64,000 nucleotides of DNA from Arthrobacter oryzae. GTDB taxonomy: Bacteria; Actinomycetota; Actinomycetes; Actinomycetales; Micrococcaceae. Below are positions 25,894-33,721 of this stretch, piece after piece (within the stretch, counting starts at the first letter, position 1; every line of letters begins with the position of its first letter). The notes below the pieces were generated by a model, which was not told where the DNA came from, did not search any database, and saw only the letters and a list, made by a program, of their open reading frames with translations. The stretch covers positions 4,526,001 through 4,590,000 of the forward strand of contig NZ_CP132204.1 in the NCBI RefSeq assembly GCF_030718995.1, given 5' to 3'. Position numbers and translations under genes: made by a program.

Positions 25894-26967
25894 ATGGATA
25901 CCTCGCCTTCCCCGTTCAGCAGCAACGACGCCGGGCAGCTGTCGGGACCACTTCCCGAACCCCTGTCCGCCGAGCAGCTTCGCGAACTGTATTCGCTGAT
26001 GGCGGCCGTCCGGCATCTGGACACCTCAGCCATCGCCTGGCAGCGCCAGGGGCTCATCCCGGGCTACGCCCCGGAACTTGGCCAGGAGGCCGCCCAGGTG
26101 GGCAGCGGCTACGCCGTGGACACCACCCGCGACTTCGTCTTCCCCACCTACCGCGAAATGGGCGTGGCCCGGGCCATGGGAGTGGACATGGTGGCGTACA
26201 TGTCCACCCACAAGGCCACCTGGCACGGCGGACTCTACAACCCGCTGGAGTCCCGGCTGGCTCCGATCCAGGCCGTGGTTGGCGGGTCGGTGCTCCACGC
26301 CGTGGGCTGGGCCCACGGGCAGACGCTGGCCGGCAACGCCGACGGCAGGCTCGGCGTGGCCATGACGTACTTCGGCGACGGCGCGTCGTCCCAGGGCGAT
26401 ATCCATGAGGCCATGAACTTCGCGGCCGTCATGAAGGCTCCCGTCGTCTTCTTCGTACAGAACAACGGCTGGGCCATCTCGGTCCCCACGGAGCACCAGG
26501 TGGCCGGCGGATCCGTGGCGGCCCGCGCCGCCGGCTACGGCATCCCGGCCCAGCGGATTGACGGGAACGACGTCGTTGCCGTGGTCGAGGCGACCCGGCA
26601 CGCGTTCGCGCACGCCCGCGCCGGCAACGGCCCGGCACTCATCGAGGCCATGACCTACCGCCGCGGCCCGCACTCCACCTCAGACGATCCGGGCCGGTAC
26701 CGCTCGCTCAACGAAGAGCGCGACGACGCCGGGGAAGACCCTCTGGAGCGGTTCCGGAAGCGGCTGCTCGCCGACGGGGTCGCCGACGAGGCCTTCTTTG
26801 CCGAAGCCCTGGCAGCTGCCAAGGCTGAAGAAGAACTCCTCCGCGCCGGTGTCCAGGAACTCGGGTCCCGGCCCGGCAACGAAATGTTCGACCTGGTCTT
26901 CCAGGAAACCACCCCTGCGCTGCAGGCCCAGGCCGCTAACTGGCGCGAGGAGTCCGAACATGTCTAA
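25894..26967 (+). CDS. 2-oxoacid dehydrogenase E1 component, alpha subunit
   Basis: 357 residues. Thiamine-diphosphate enzyme half that decarboxylates a 2-oxoacid. The ThDP motif runs GDGASSQGDIHEAMNFAAVMKAPVVFFVQNN; the phosphorylation-loop-type segment RRGPHSTSDDPGRYR is typical of branched-chain oxoacid E1 alpha. Sequence therefore leans to a branched-chain or pyruvate-like substrate rather than acetoin. Start 25894 preceded by TAGGGT at seven bases (leaderless). The next gene starts eight bases before its stop, so E1 alpha and beta are co-translated. Confidence 0.94.
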   Translation: MDTSPSPFSSNDAGQLSGPLPEPLSAEQLRELYSLMAAVRHLDTSAIAWQRQGLIPGYAPELGQEAAQVGSGYAVDTTRDFVFPTYREMGVARAMGVDMVAYMSTHKATWHGGLYNPLESRLAPIQAVVGGSVLHAVGWAHGQTLAGNADGRLGVAMTYFGDGASSQGDIHEAMNFAAVMKAPVVFFVQNNGWAISVPTEHQVAGGSVAARAAGYGIPAQRIDGNDVVAVVEATRHAFAHARAGNGPALIEAMTYRRGPHSTSDDPGRYRSLNEERDDAGEDPLERFRKRLLADGVADEAFFAEALAAAKAEEELLRAGVQELGSRPGNEMFDLVFQETTPALQAQAANWREESEHV

Positions 26968-28012
26968 TGCAACCCTTGAGAGCGGGGCCGACATGGCCGA
27001 CGGAACTGCACGCCACGGCGTTGAACAGCTTTCCATGCAGCAGGCACTCAACCGTGCCCTCGATGAGGTACTGGCTGAACACCCGAAAACGCTGGTCTTC
27101 GGTGAGGACTGCGGACGGCTGGGCGGCGTGTTCCGCGTTACGGACGGCCTCCAGGCGAAGCACGGCAGCGGCCGGGTGTTTGACACACCGCTGGCCGAGT
27201 CAGGAATCCTGGGTATGTCCGTGGGCCTGGCGATGGCCGGCTTCCACCCCATCCCGGAGGTCCAGTTCGACGGCTTCGCCTACCCGGCGATCAACCAGAT
27301 CGTCTGCCAGATCGCACGGATGAACTACCGCAGCCGCGGCACCCTGCCGATGCCCATCACGCTGCGGGTTCCCAGCTTCGGCGGCATCCGAGCCCCCGAA
27401 CACCACGGCGAAAGCCTGGAGGCGCTCTTCGCGCACGTCCCGGGACTCAAGGTGGTCTCGCCGTCGAACCCGCACGAGGCCTACCACCTGTTCAAGTACG
27501 CAGCCACGCGGCCGGACCCGGTGATCTTCATGGAGCCGAAGTCGCGGTACTGGCAAAAGGGCGAGGTGGACCTCGCCAATGCCGAGGCCGGCGGCGGCTC
27601 CCCCACCGACGCGAAGGTCATGCGTGAAGGCCGCCACCTGACGCTCGTGGCATGGGGGGCGATGGTGGCGCGGTGCCTGCAGGTGGCAGGGCTCGCCGCC
27701 GAGGACGGAATCGACGTCGAAGTCCTGGACCTTCGCTGGCTCAAGCCGATCGATGAAGCCGCCCTGGCGGCGTCCGTGCGGAAGACGCGGCGTGCCGTCG
27801 TCGTCCATGAGGCGCCACTGACCTCGGGCCTCGGCGCAGAGGTGGCCCAACTGATCACCCAGGCCTGCTTCGACACCCTCAAGGCTCCCGTGGAGCGAAT
27901 CACCGGCTTCGACGTCCCGTATCCATCCGGGGACCTTGAAGACGAATACATCCCGAACGTTGACCGGATCCTCTTTGGCATCCAGCGAGTATTGGAGTAC
28001 CGCCGTGGCTGA
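26960..28012 (+). CDS. 2-oxoacid dehydrogenase E1 component, beta subunit
   Basis: 350 residues, partner of the alpha subunit in an alpha2beta2 E1. Landmarks: MQQALNRALDEVLAEHPK, FGEDCGRLGGVFRVTDGLQAKHG, FDTPLAESGILGMSVGLAMAG, and GGIRAPEHHGESLEALFAHVPGLKVVSPSNPHEAY. GAGGAG lies eight bases before ATG 26960, inside the end of the alpha gene. Another ATG at 26993 is possible, as the first 11 residues look poorly conserved. Its stop overlaps the lipoyl gene by eight bases. Confidence 0.95.
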   Translation: MSNATLESGADMADGTARHGVEQLSMQQALNRALDEVLAEHPKTLVFGEDCGRLGGVFRVTDGLQAKHGSGRVFDTPLAESGILGMSVGLAMAGFHPIPEVQFDGFAYPAINQIVCQIARMNYRSRGTLPMPITLRVPSFGGIRAPEHHGESLEALFAHVPGLKVVSPSNPHEAYHLFKYAATRPDPVIFMEPKSRYWQKGEVDLANAEAGGGSPTDAKVMREGRHLTLVAWGAMVARCLQVAGLAAEDGIDVEVLDLRWLKPIDEAALAASVRKTRRAVVVHEAPLTSGLGAEVAQLITQACFDTLKAPVERITGFDVPYPSGDLEDEYIPNVDRILFGIQRVLEYRRG

Positions 28013-28334
28013 AATTTCCTTCCCGCTTCCCGACCTCGGCGAGGGCCTCATCGAGGCAACCGTGCTGGAATGGCTGGTTTCACCCGGTGACCAGGTGGAA
28101 CGGAACCAGCCCCTCGTGGAGGTTGAAACCACCAAATCCGCTGTTGAACTGCCCAGTCCGCAGGCAGGTAAAGTGGTGCGTATCCACGGCGGGCCCGGTG
28201 ACAAGATCAATGTCGGCGAGCCCTTGATTGTGTTTGAGGTGCCGGACAACACTGCCGGCATCGTGGGCACGGTCCCGAAGGAAGAGGCACCGAAGCGCCG
28301 GGTCCGCCTGAGCGCCGTACTTGATGAGGACTGA
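28005..28334 (+). CDS. stand-alone lipoyl (biotinyl/lipoyl attachment) domain protein
   Basis: 109 residues consisting of one lipoyl domain (residues about 2–78) plus a short basic tail. FPLPDLGEGLIEATVLEWLVSPGDQVERNQ and the lipoylation site VEVETTKSAVELPSP (Lys44) are standard for E2 components. Unlike a normal E2 (about 400–550 residues) it lacks the E1/E3-binding domain and the acyltransferase core; the reading frame ends cleanly at TGA and the next gene begins five bases later, so this is not an obvious frameshift. It would swing acyl groups from the E1 coded just upstream; the acyltransferase partner must be elsewhere. GTG start overlaps the E1 beta stop. Confidence 0.93.
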   Translation: MAEISFPLPDLGEGLIEATVLEWLVSPGDQVERNQPLVEVETTKSAVELPSPQAGKVVRIHGGPGDKINVGEPLIVFEVPDNTAGIVGTVPKEEAPKRRVRLSAVLDED

Positions 28335-28338
28335 CACC

Positions 28339-29166
28339 ATGAGCGGCAGGCACACCGGCGAGCAGCACCACCACACCGTGGAGGGCACCGACCCCCAGCT
28401 TTACGTGGAGGTGCACGAGCCTGAGTCGGACGCCGGCCTCCGGCCCGTCCTGCTGCTGCACGGATTCTCCTCGTCCACCAAACTGAACTGGCAGGACACC
28501 GGCTGGCTGGCCGCCCTGCTGGAGGCCGGCCGCCGCGTCATCACCGTGGACCTGCCCGGCCACGGCCGCAGCGGAGCCCCGGAAGACATGGACTCATACA
28601 GCCCCAGCAGGATCCGCGCGGACCTCCTGCAAGTGGCGTTCGACGCCGGCGTCCGTCCTTTGCGGGACGGCGACCCTGCCAGCGGGCTCGATGTGATCGG
28701 CTACTCCCTGGGGTCCCGGCTCGCCTGGGAATTCGGCGCCACCCAGCCTGAACTGGTTCACCGGCTGGTGCTCGGCGGCCCCAACGTCGCAGACCCGCTG
28801 GCGGCCTTTGACCTGGTGGCGGCGCAGCGCTACCTGGCGGACGGCACGCCCATCGCTGACGAGTCCACCGCCGGCCTGCTGAAGATGGCGCAGGGATTGC
28901 CCAGCAACAATATCTTTGCACTGTTGTCGCTGGTGGAAGCGATCAAGGGCGAGCCCTTCGATCCGGCGGAAGCCGTCCCGCACATGCCCATGCTGCTGGT
29001 GGCCGGCGACAAGGATGACCGCGCCGCAACCATCCCGGAGCTCGCCGAACTGGGCGCAAAATCAGGGGCGCTCGTGGAGCAGCTGCTGATTCCCGGCCGG
29101 AACCACAGCAATGTGATCACCAGCAGGGCGTTCAAGCAGGCGGCAACGGAGTTCCTGGGCGTCTAG
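28339..29166 (+). CDS. alpha/beta-fold hydrolase linked to the 2-oxoacid dehydrogenase genes
   Basis: 275 residues. Oxyanion segment LLLHGFSSSTKLNWQ, nucleophile Ser123 in VIGYSLGSRLAWEF, acid/His region LLVAGDKDD and LLIPGRNHSNVI. Acts in the cytosol on an ester or acyl compound. In acetoin dehydrogenase AcoC a lipoyl domain is fused to just such a hydrolase; here the two parts are separate genes five bases apart, which hints that this hydrolase works with the lipoyl carrier. Start ATG 28339 with GAGGA about nine bases upstream; a TTG at 28321 is also in frame. Confidence 0.9.
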   Translation: MSGRHTGEQHHHTVEGTDPQLYVEVHEPESDAGLRPVLLLHGFSSSTKLNWQDTGWLAALLEAGRRVITVDLPGHGRSGAPEDMDSYSPSRIRADLLQVAFDAGVRPLRDGDPASGLDVIGYSLGSRLAWEFGATQPELVHRLVLGGPNVADPLAAFDLVAAQRYLADGTPIADESTAGLLKMAQGLPSNNIFALLSLVEAIKGEPFDPAEAVPHMPMLLVAGDKDDRAATIPELAELGAKSGALVEQLLIPGRNHSNVITSRAFKQAATEFLGV

Positions 29167-29180
29167 TTGGGGCGCAAAAA

Positions 29181-29213
29181 GGCGGGCACGGACCGAAGTG
29201 GTCCGTGCCCGCC
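29181..29213 (-). terminator. terminator for the MHS importer gene
   Basis: Perfect 14-base stem GGCGGGCACGGACC (29181–29194), loop GAAGT, GGTCCGTGCCCGCC (29200–29213). On the minus strand it is followed by TTTTTG, so it serves the leftward gene; it may also slow readthrough from the hydrolase. Confidence 0.85.
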
Positions 29214-29249
29214 GTCGAGCCTGTCAGGAAGGCTGCAGTCAGCCTGCCA

Positions 29250-30584
29250 TTAGTGGTGGCTGCTGACGCCCAGGGGGCGGCCCTTGGTCTCCCCGGCCAG
29301 GAGTACACCGACCGCGGAAATGACACACAGGATCATGATGTAGATGCCGATGGAGCCGGTCCACTTGGTAGTCTGCATCAGCGACTCCGCGATGGTGGCC
29401 GCGAATGCACCACCCAGGATCGCACCGAACGCGTAGCCGATGGAAATGCCCGAGTACCGTACGTTGGCCGGGAACATCTCGGCATACATGGCGGACATCG
29501 GGCCGTAGGACAGCCCCAGGCCGATGGTCAGCACGAAGAGCGCCACGCCGTAGAGCATGATGTTCTTCGTGTCGATCAGGGCAAACATCGGGATCATCCA
29601 GGCGAACACAATGCCGTATCCGATAAGGAAGGTCTTGACCCGGCCGATCTTGTCGGAGAGCCAGCCGCCCACGAGCGTGAAGATCAGCCAGCCGAACGAA
29701 GCCAGGGTGGTGGCCAGCAGAATCTCGGCGACCGGCATCTTCAGCGTCTTCGTGGCGTAGGAGATGAAGAAGGCGATCAGCAGGTAGCCCGCCGCGTTGT
29801 TGCCGATGAAGATCATGGTGGAGTAGAGCACGGACTTCTTGTGGAACTTGATCAGCTGTCCGAGCGGAGCCTTGGCCTTCTCCTTACGCTCGATCATTTC
29901 CTTGAAGACCGGGCTTTCGGCCACCGCGCGGCGGATCAGGTAGCCCACCACAATCAGCACGATGGACAGCAGGAACGGTACGCGCCAGCCCCAGGCGCCG
30001 AAGGCTTCCTTGGACATGCTGGTGTTGAGGAAGTACAGGAGCCCGGTGGCCAGGATCATGCCGACGGGAACGCCGATCTGCGGGTAGGCGCCGAACAGGC
30101 CGCGCTTGCTCCTGGGAGCGTGCTCAACGGCCATCAGAGCCGCGCCGCCCCATTCGCCGCCGGCGGAGAAGCCCTGGATGATCCGGAGGGTGATCAGGAG
30201 GATCGGAGCCCAGACGCCGATGTCCTTATACGTCGGCAGCATACCGATCAGGGCAGTGGCCGCGCCCATCATGACGAGGGTGAAGACCAGCATGGCTTTG
30301 CGGCCCAGGCGGTCGCCCAGGTGGCCGGCGATGATTGCACCCAGCGGACGGAACAGGAAGCTGATGCCGATCAGCGCGAAGGACAGGATCTGCGCCAGGC
30401 CGGGATTGGAATCGTTCAGCGGGGCAAGGAACAGCGGGGACAGCAGCGTTGCTGTCAGCTGGGCGAAGATGAAGAAGTCGTACCACTCGATGGTGGTGCC
30501 GACCAGCGTTCCCGCGAGGACTTTGCGTTCCTCATGCTTGCTGCTGGGACCCGCCTCTGAATCGACGTGTGAAGTTGCGGTCAT
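29250..30584 (-). CDS. MFS transporter, metabolite:H+ symporter (MHS) family
   Basis: 444 residues, about 12 helices. Signatures: GTTIEWYDFFIFAQLTATLL (MHS N-terminus), FRPLGAIIAGHLGDRLGRKAMLV (loop 2–3 motif), RIIQGFSAGGEWGGAALMAVEHAP, and GGWLSDKIGRVKTFLIGYG. The family imports organic acids such as shikimate, citrate, proline or aromatic acids by proton symport. Lying beside hpaBC and carrying a PaaR-like palindrome upstream, it may take up phenylacetate-type acids; that is inference. Confidence 0.94.
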   Translation of the reverse strand: MTATSHVDSEAGPSSKHEERKVLAGTLVGTTIEWYDFFIFAQLTATLLSPLFLAPLNDSNPGLAQILSFALIGISFLFRPLGAIIAGHLGDRLGRKAMLVFTLVMMGAATALIGMLPTYKDIGVWAPILLITLRIIQGFSAGGEWGGAALMAVEHAPRSKRGLFGAYPQIGVPVGMILATGLLYFLNTSMSKEAFGAWGWRVPFLLSIVLIVVGYLIRRAVAESPVFKEMIERKEKAKAPLGQLIKFHKKSVLYSTMIFIGNNAAGYLLIAFFISYATKTLKMPVAEILLATTLASFGWLIFTLVGGWLSDKIGRVKTFLIGYGIVFAWMIPMFALIDTKNIMLYGVALFVLTIGLGLSYGPMSAMYAEMFPANVRYSGISIGYAFGAILGGAFAATIAESLMQTTKWTGSIGIYIMILCVISAVGVLLAGETKGRPLGVSSHH

Positions 30585-30648
30585 TGGAACTCCGTGGCTG
30601 TGGGCAGTACCGGGAAAGCTACTGCCGAATGTGGATTGACGTCGAACG

Positions 30649-30670
30649 AATTACCGATCGAACGGTCAGT
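30649..30670. promoter_or_regulatory. PaaR-like (TetR-type) palindromic operator upstream of MHS importer
   Basis: AATTACCGATCGAACGGTCAGT: arms ACCG/CGGT centred on ATCGAA with outer AGT/AAT. It agrees, except for one base, with the ACTNACCGNNCGNNCGGTNAGT motif I recall for the Corynebacterium PaaR phenylacetate regulator. It lies 65 bases before the importer's ATG; no TetR gene is in the window. Confidence 0.5.
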
Positions 30671-30769
30671 TGGTATGAGGATACTCGAATGTGTGACAAA
30701 GCGCACTAAATCTTTGGATCGCGTTCCGTTGCCTCGTGGGCGGCGGCCGGACCCGGGCCGGCGGGACGG

Positions 30770-32224
30770 TCAGTCCTTCCGGTTCAGGAAATCGCGCACC
30801 CTCGCCCGGACCGGTTCGCGGTCATAGCTGTTGACGAGGGCACCGGCCATCCGGACGGGATCACCGAAGAAGAAATATTCATAGAGGGACTGCCTGCCCG
30901 AGAACCCCGAAATGGAGGCATCAAAGGCCAGCTTGAAGAGGCGCACGCGCTCCGGGCCGGTCAGGGTTTTGCCCTGCAGGTACATGTCAATGTCCGCCCG
31001 GGCCCCGCTGTTGACGTCAGCCTCCCCCGGAAGCGCCATCAACCCGGAGGCGGAGAACTTCCGGATGATCTGCGGGAAGCGCTGGGCGATCTTGGGATAC
31101 CAGTTCCTGGCGGCATTCAGCGTGGTCCATTTGGGCAGCATCACGCCCGCCTCATTGGGGCCGGCGTCGGCTTCCGAGGCGCGGACCAGCGCCTTGCCGA
31201 TCTCGACATCGATAATCAGCTCCGCAATATCCTCCTGGATGTGCTGGAAACCGTCGATCCCGATGGACTCCGCCAGTTCGGAGGCCAGGCCCAGGAAGAA
31301 CTCGCTCTTGGCGATGGTCCGGGTGACCACCTGGTGCGTCATGAGCGCCCCCGCGCCCGTCTCCGCGTAGAAGCTGTTGCAGAGCTCCGGGTGTCCGAGC
31401 ATGAAGATCCGCTCGCTCGGCACGAACACGTTGTCGAAGATGGCCACCGCATCCATCTCCTCGTAGCGCGACGCCAGGGGTTCGTCATGGGTACTGCCGC
31501 CGTTGTACAGCGACGTGCGGCAAAGGTACCTCAGGCCCGGAGCATCATTGGGAATGGCAAACGCATACGAATACGGAGCGTCATCCGGGGTGCCCCGCAG
31601 CACGGTGGAAGGGAACACCAGGAGTTCATCCGCAATGGGGGCGATGGTGGCCAGCATGCGGGCGCCGCTGATCACGATGCCGTCCGGCCGCTCCTCGACG
31701 ATGTGCGCCGACAGCTGTCCGCCCATTTGTTCAGAGCCTGACACGGAGCGGTTGACCTGCGGCGGAATGAGCGTGTGCGTGGCCAGGACGTCATTCTCCC
31801 GGGCCCACTCGTAGTAGTTGCGGATGTTGTCGGCGAACCTGGGATCGGCCTGCGAGAACCATTTTTCGGCGGTACTGAGCGCGGTCAGGGAGGAGTTCAT
31901 GTAGTCACCCGAGCGGCCCAGGAAGCCGTTGGAGGATTCGGCCCACGTGGAGATTGCCCGGCGCCGGCGCTGCAGGTCCTCGATGGTCCTCGGAACCAGG
32001 AAGGACGCGTTGACCAGGTCTCCGGTGGACGGCGAGGTGTACGTCAGCGCATCCTGGTACGCAGGGTCGTGCTGCATGTCGAAGAGCTTCGCGTAGGACC
32101 TGGCCACATTGCGGAACGCAGGGTGCTCCGCAATTTTTTGGCTGACCACTTCCCCGTCGATCACCACGTGCGGCGTCATGCCGTTGAGCTTGTCCAGGTA
32201 CTGCTGTCCGGTTCGGATTCCCAT
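30770..32224 (-). CDS. hpaB: 4-hydroxyphenylacetate 3-monooxygenase-type oxygenase subunit (HpaB family)
   Basis: 484 residues of the reduced-flavin-dependent HpaB/TftD/PvcC hydroxylases, which ortho-hydroxylate phenols such as 4-hydroxyphenylacetate using FADH2 from a partner reductase. Family segments: GIRTGQQYLDKL, RRRAISTWAESSNGFLGRSGDYMN, THTLIPPQVNRS (flavin/oxygen site), GIVISGARMLATIAPIADELLVFP, and GSTHDEPLASRYEEMDAVAIFDNVFVP. Exact phenol is uncertain. ATG 32224 has GGAGA eight bases upstream; the ATG 18 bases further back lacks one. The reductase gene hpaC lies just upstream on the same strand, 55 bases away. Confidence 0.92.
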   Translation of the reverse strand: MGIRTGQQYLDKLNGMTPHVVIDGEVVSQKIAEHPAFRNVARSYAKLFDMQHDPAYQDALTYTSPSTGDLVNASFLVPRTIEDLQRRRRAISTWAESSNGFLGRSGDYMNSSLTALSTAEKWFSQADPRFADNIRNYYEWARENDVLATHTLIPPQVNRSVSGSEQMGGQLSAHIVEERPDGIVISGARMLATIAPIADELLVFPSTVLRGTPDDAPYSYAFAIPNDAPGLRYLCRTSLYNGGSTHDEPLASRYEEMDAVAIFDNVFVPSERIFMLGHPELCNSFYAETGAGALMTHQVVTRTIAKSEFFLGLASELAESIGIDGFQHIQEDIAELIIDVEIGKALVRASEADAGPNEAGVMLPKWTTLNAARNWYPKIAQRFPQIIRKFSASGLMALPGEADVNSGARADIDMYLQGKTLTGPERVRLFKLAFDASISGFSGRQSLYEYFFFGDPVRMAGALVNSYDREPVRARVRDFLNRKD

Positions 32225-32279
32225 TTTTGTTTCTCCAGTCATCGTTGAGCTGCAGTGGGTTTGCTCGGCTGCGGGCGGG

Positions 32280-32816
32280 CTACAGGAGGTCCTCCATGCC
32301 CAGCAAGCTCTCCGGAATGGTGGTGTAGGCGCCGTTGGCAAACGCCAGGGCGTCGCCGCTGCGGTAGTCGAAGTCCACCACCTCCCCGAGATACAGGGTG
32401 TGGTCCCCGCCGTCGTATTCGGCCCAGGGCGTGCACGCGAAGTACGCCAGGACGCCGGAGAGGCGCGGCGCCGTTGCACCTTCCACCCACCGGGGTTCCG
32501 GCCCTGGACGGCCTGCGAAATGCGTTGCCAGGTGCCGCTGTTCCGCGCCGAGGATGTTCACCGCGAATGGCCGGCCGGAGAGCTCATCGTGCGCCTTGGC
32601 GCTCCGGGCGATGCTGACCAGGACCAGCGGCGGCTCCATGGACACGGACGTGAAGGAATTGACGGTGATGCCGTGGCGCCTGGTGGCTCCGTCGAACGTC
32701 ACGATGGCGACGCCGGTGGCAAACCTGCCGAGGCTCCCGCGGAAGTGGCGGGCCCTCGGCGCCGACGTCCGGCCGGTCACTGCGGGAGCTGCTCCCGAGC
32801 GGGGCTTGGCAATCAT
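32280..32816 (-). CDS. hpaC: flavin reductase (HpaC-type) partner of HpaB
   Basis: 178 residues of the FMN-binding split-barrel flavin reductases. Motif FRGSLGRFATGVAIVTFDG, then GITVNSFTSVSMEPPLVLVSIARSAKAHDEL and FAVNILGAEQRHLATHFAG are diagnostic. It supplies FADH2/FMNH2 to the monooxygenase coded next. AAGGGATC stands before ATG 32816. It is the first gene of the hpa unit and is divergent from an IclR gene, with GAAC/GTTC half-sites between. Confidence 0.93.
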   Translation of the reverse strand: MIAKPRSGAAPAVTGRTSAPRARHFRGSLGRFATGVAIVTFDGATRRHGITVNSFTSVSMEPPLVLVSIARSAKAHDELSGRPFAVNILGAEQRHLATHFAGRPGPEPRWVEGATAPRLSGVLAYFACTPWAEYDGGDHTLYLGEVVDFDYRSGDALAFANGAYTTIPESLLGMEDLL

Positions 32817-32881
32817 CGTTGATCCCTTGGATTGGCTTCTCTATCGACCGGAGGAGGATGCGGTAGCGAAATTCTATAATT

Positions 32882-32905
32882 GAACATATAGTTCTCATAT
32901 GGAAC
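32882..32905. promoter_or_regulatory. candidate IclR operator upstream of hpaC
   Basis: Three half-sites in a row: GAAC (32882–32885), GTTC (32891–32894), GAAC (32902–32905), separated by ATATA and TCATATG. GAAC-N5-GTTC and GTTC-N7-GAAC are both inverted pairs, in an A/T-rich island TCTATAATTGAACATATAG whose TATAAT (32874–32879) could be a promoter. Confidence 0.45.
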
Positions 32906-32978
32906 GCTAGCCGAAAGTGGGGTGCAACACAAGACCCCGCGGGCGGAGCGCCACTGATCCCGGCCTAGGATGGACAGC

Positions 32979-33713
32979 ATGACTCAGACCGCCGGCGCCG
33001 GCGCACCGGCCGCCACCGCCCAGGCTTCCCCGTCTCAGACGCTCTCGCGCGGAATCCGTGCGTTGGAAATCCTGGCGGAAGCCGAGCATCCGCTCACCAT
33101 CGCGGAACTTGCGGACGCCATGGGCGTCCACCGTTCCGTGGCATACCGGATACTCCGCACCCTGGAGGATCACTCGCTGCTGGTCCGGGACGACTCCGGC
33201 AGGGTCCAGCCCGGTCCCGGCCTGGCCGTTCTGGCACGCGGGGTTTCACGTGATCTGCAGTCGGCGGCCCTCCCGGAACTCACGCAGCTTGCCAACTCCC
33301 TGAACATGACGGCCTTCGTCGCCGTGTGGGACCACCAGGACTGCATCACCCTGGTGAGCGTGGAGCCCAGGCACTCAGCGGCGACCGTGGTCCAGCACCC
33401 CGGCTCACGGCATCCGATCAGCGCCGGCGCGCCGGGCATCGCCATCCAGTCTGCGCTCACCGAACAGGAATGGAACGCGCTGGCTCCGGACATCCCGTAC
33501 CGGGCCGTGGCGGCAGAGGCCCGGAAACTCGGTTACGCGGCGAGCCACGACGAAGTCATTGCAGGGGTTTCATCGCTGGCGGCCCCCATCAACGTGCCGG
33601 GCGGCCGGCCGGCCTCGATCGCCGTCGTCTATATCCGCTCAACGCAGGACCCGGCGGAAGTGGCGGCGGCCCTGACCTCAAGTGCCGCCCGCATCGAGAA
33701 GCAGCTGCTCTAA
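32979..33713 (+). CDS. IclR-family transcriptional regulator
   Basis: 244 residues. HTH: ALEILAEAEHPLTIAELADAMGVHRSVAYRILRTLEDHSLLVRDD; C-terminal effector domain with HPGSRHPISAGAPGIAIQSAL and GYAASHDEVIAGVSSLAAPI, the IclR ligand pocket. Divergent from hpaCB and therefore their probable aromatic-responsive regulator. TAGGAT at 32966–32971 ends seven bases before ATG 32979, so that start is preferred over ATG 32970, which the box overlaps. Followed after eight bases by a convergent MFS gene. Confidence 0.93.
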   Translation: MTQTAGAGAPAATAQASPSQTLSRGIRALEILAEAEHPLTIAELADAMGVHRSVAYRILRTLEDHSLLVRDDSGRVQPGPGLAVLARGVSRDLQSAALPELTQLANSLNMTAFVAVWDHQDCITLVSVEPRHSAATVVQHPGSRHPISAGAPGIAIQSALTEQEWNALAPDIPYRAVAAEARKLGYAASHDEVIAGVSSLAAPINVPGGRPASIAVVYIRSTQDPAEVAAALTSSAARIEKQLL

Positions 33714-33721
33714 GGCGCCGG

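Noticed and set aside
28005..28340. Frameshifted or broken E2 gene
   Set aside because: No E2 acyltransferase core is found in any frame downstream; the next gene is a complete hydrolase with its own start and ribosome site.
29205..30560. 451-residue frame antisense to the MHS importer
   Set aside because: Composition is Gln/His/Asp/Gly-rich as expected from reversed high-GC transporter codons; the minus-strand protein is unmistakable.
32225..32479. Longer N-terminus of the HpaB protein
   Set aside because: The extra residues are Arg/Trp/Ser-rich shadow of hpaC; ATG 32224 has a good ribosome site and the family N-terminus.
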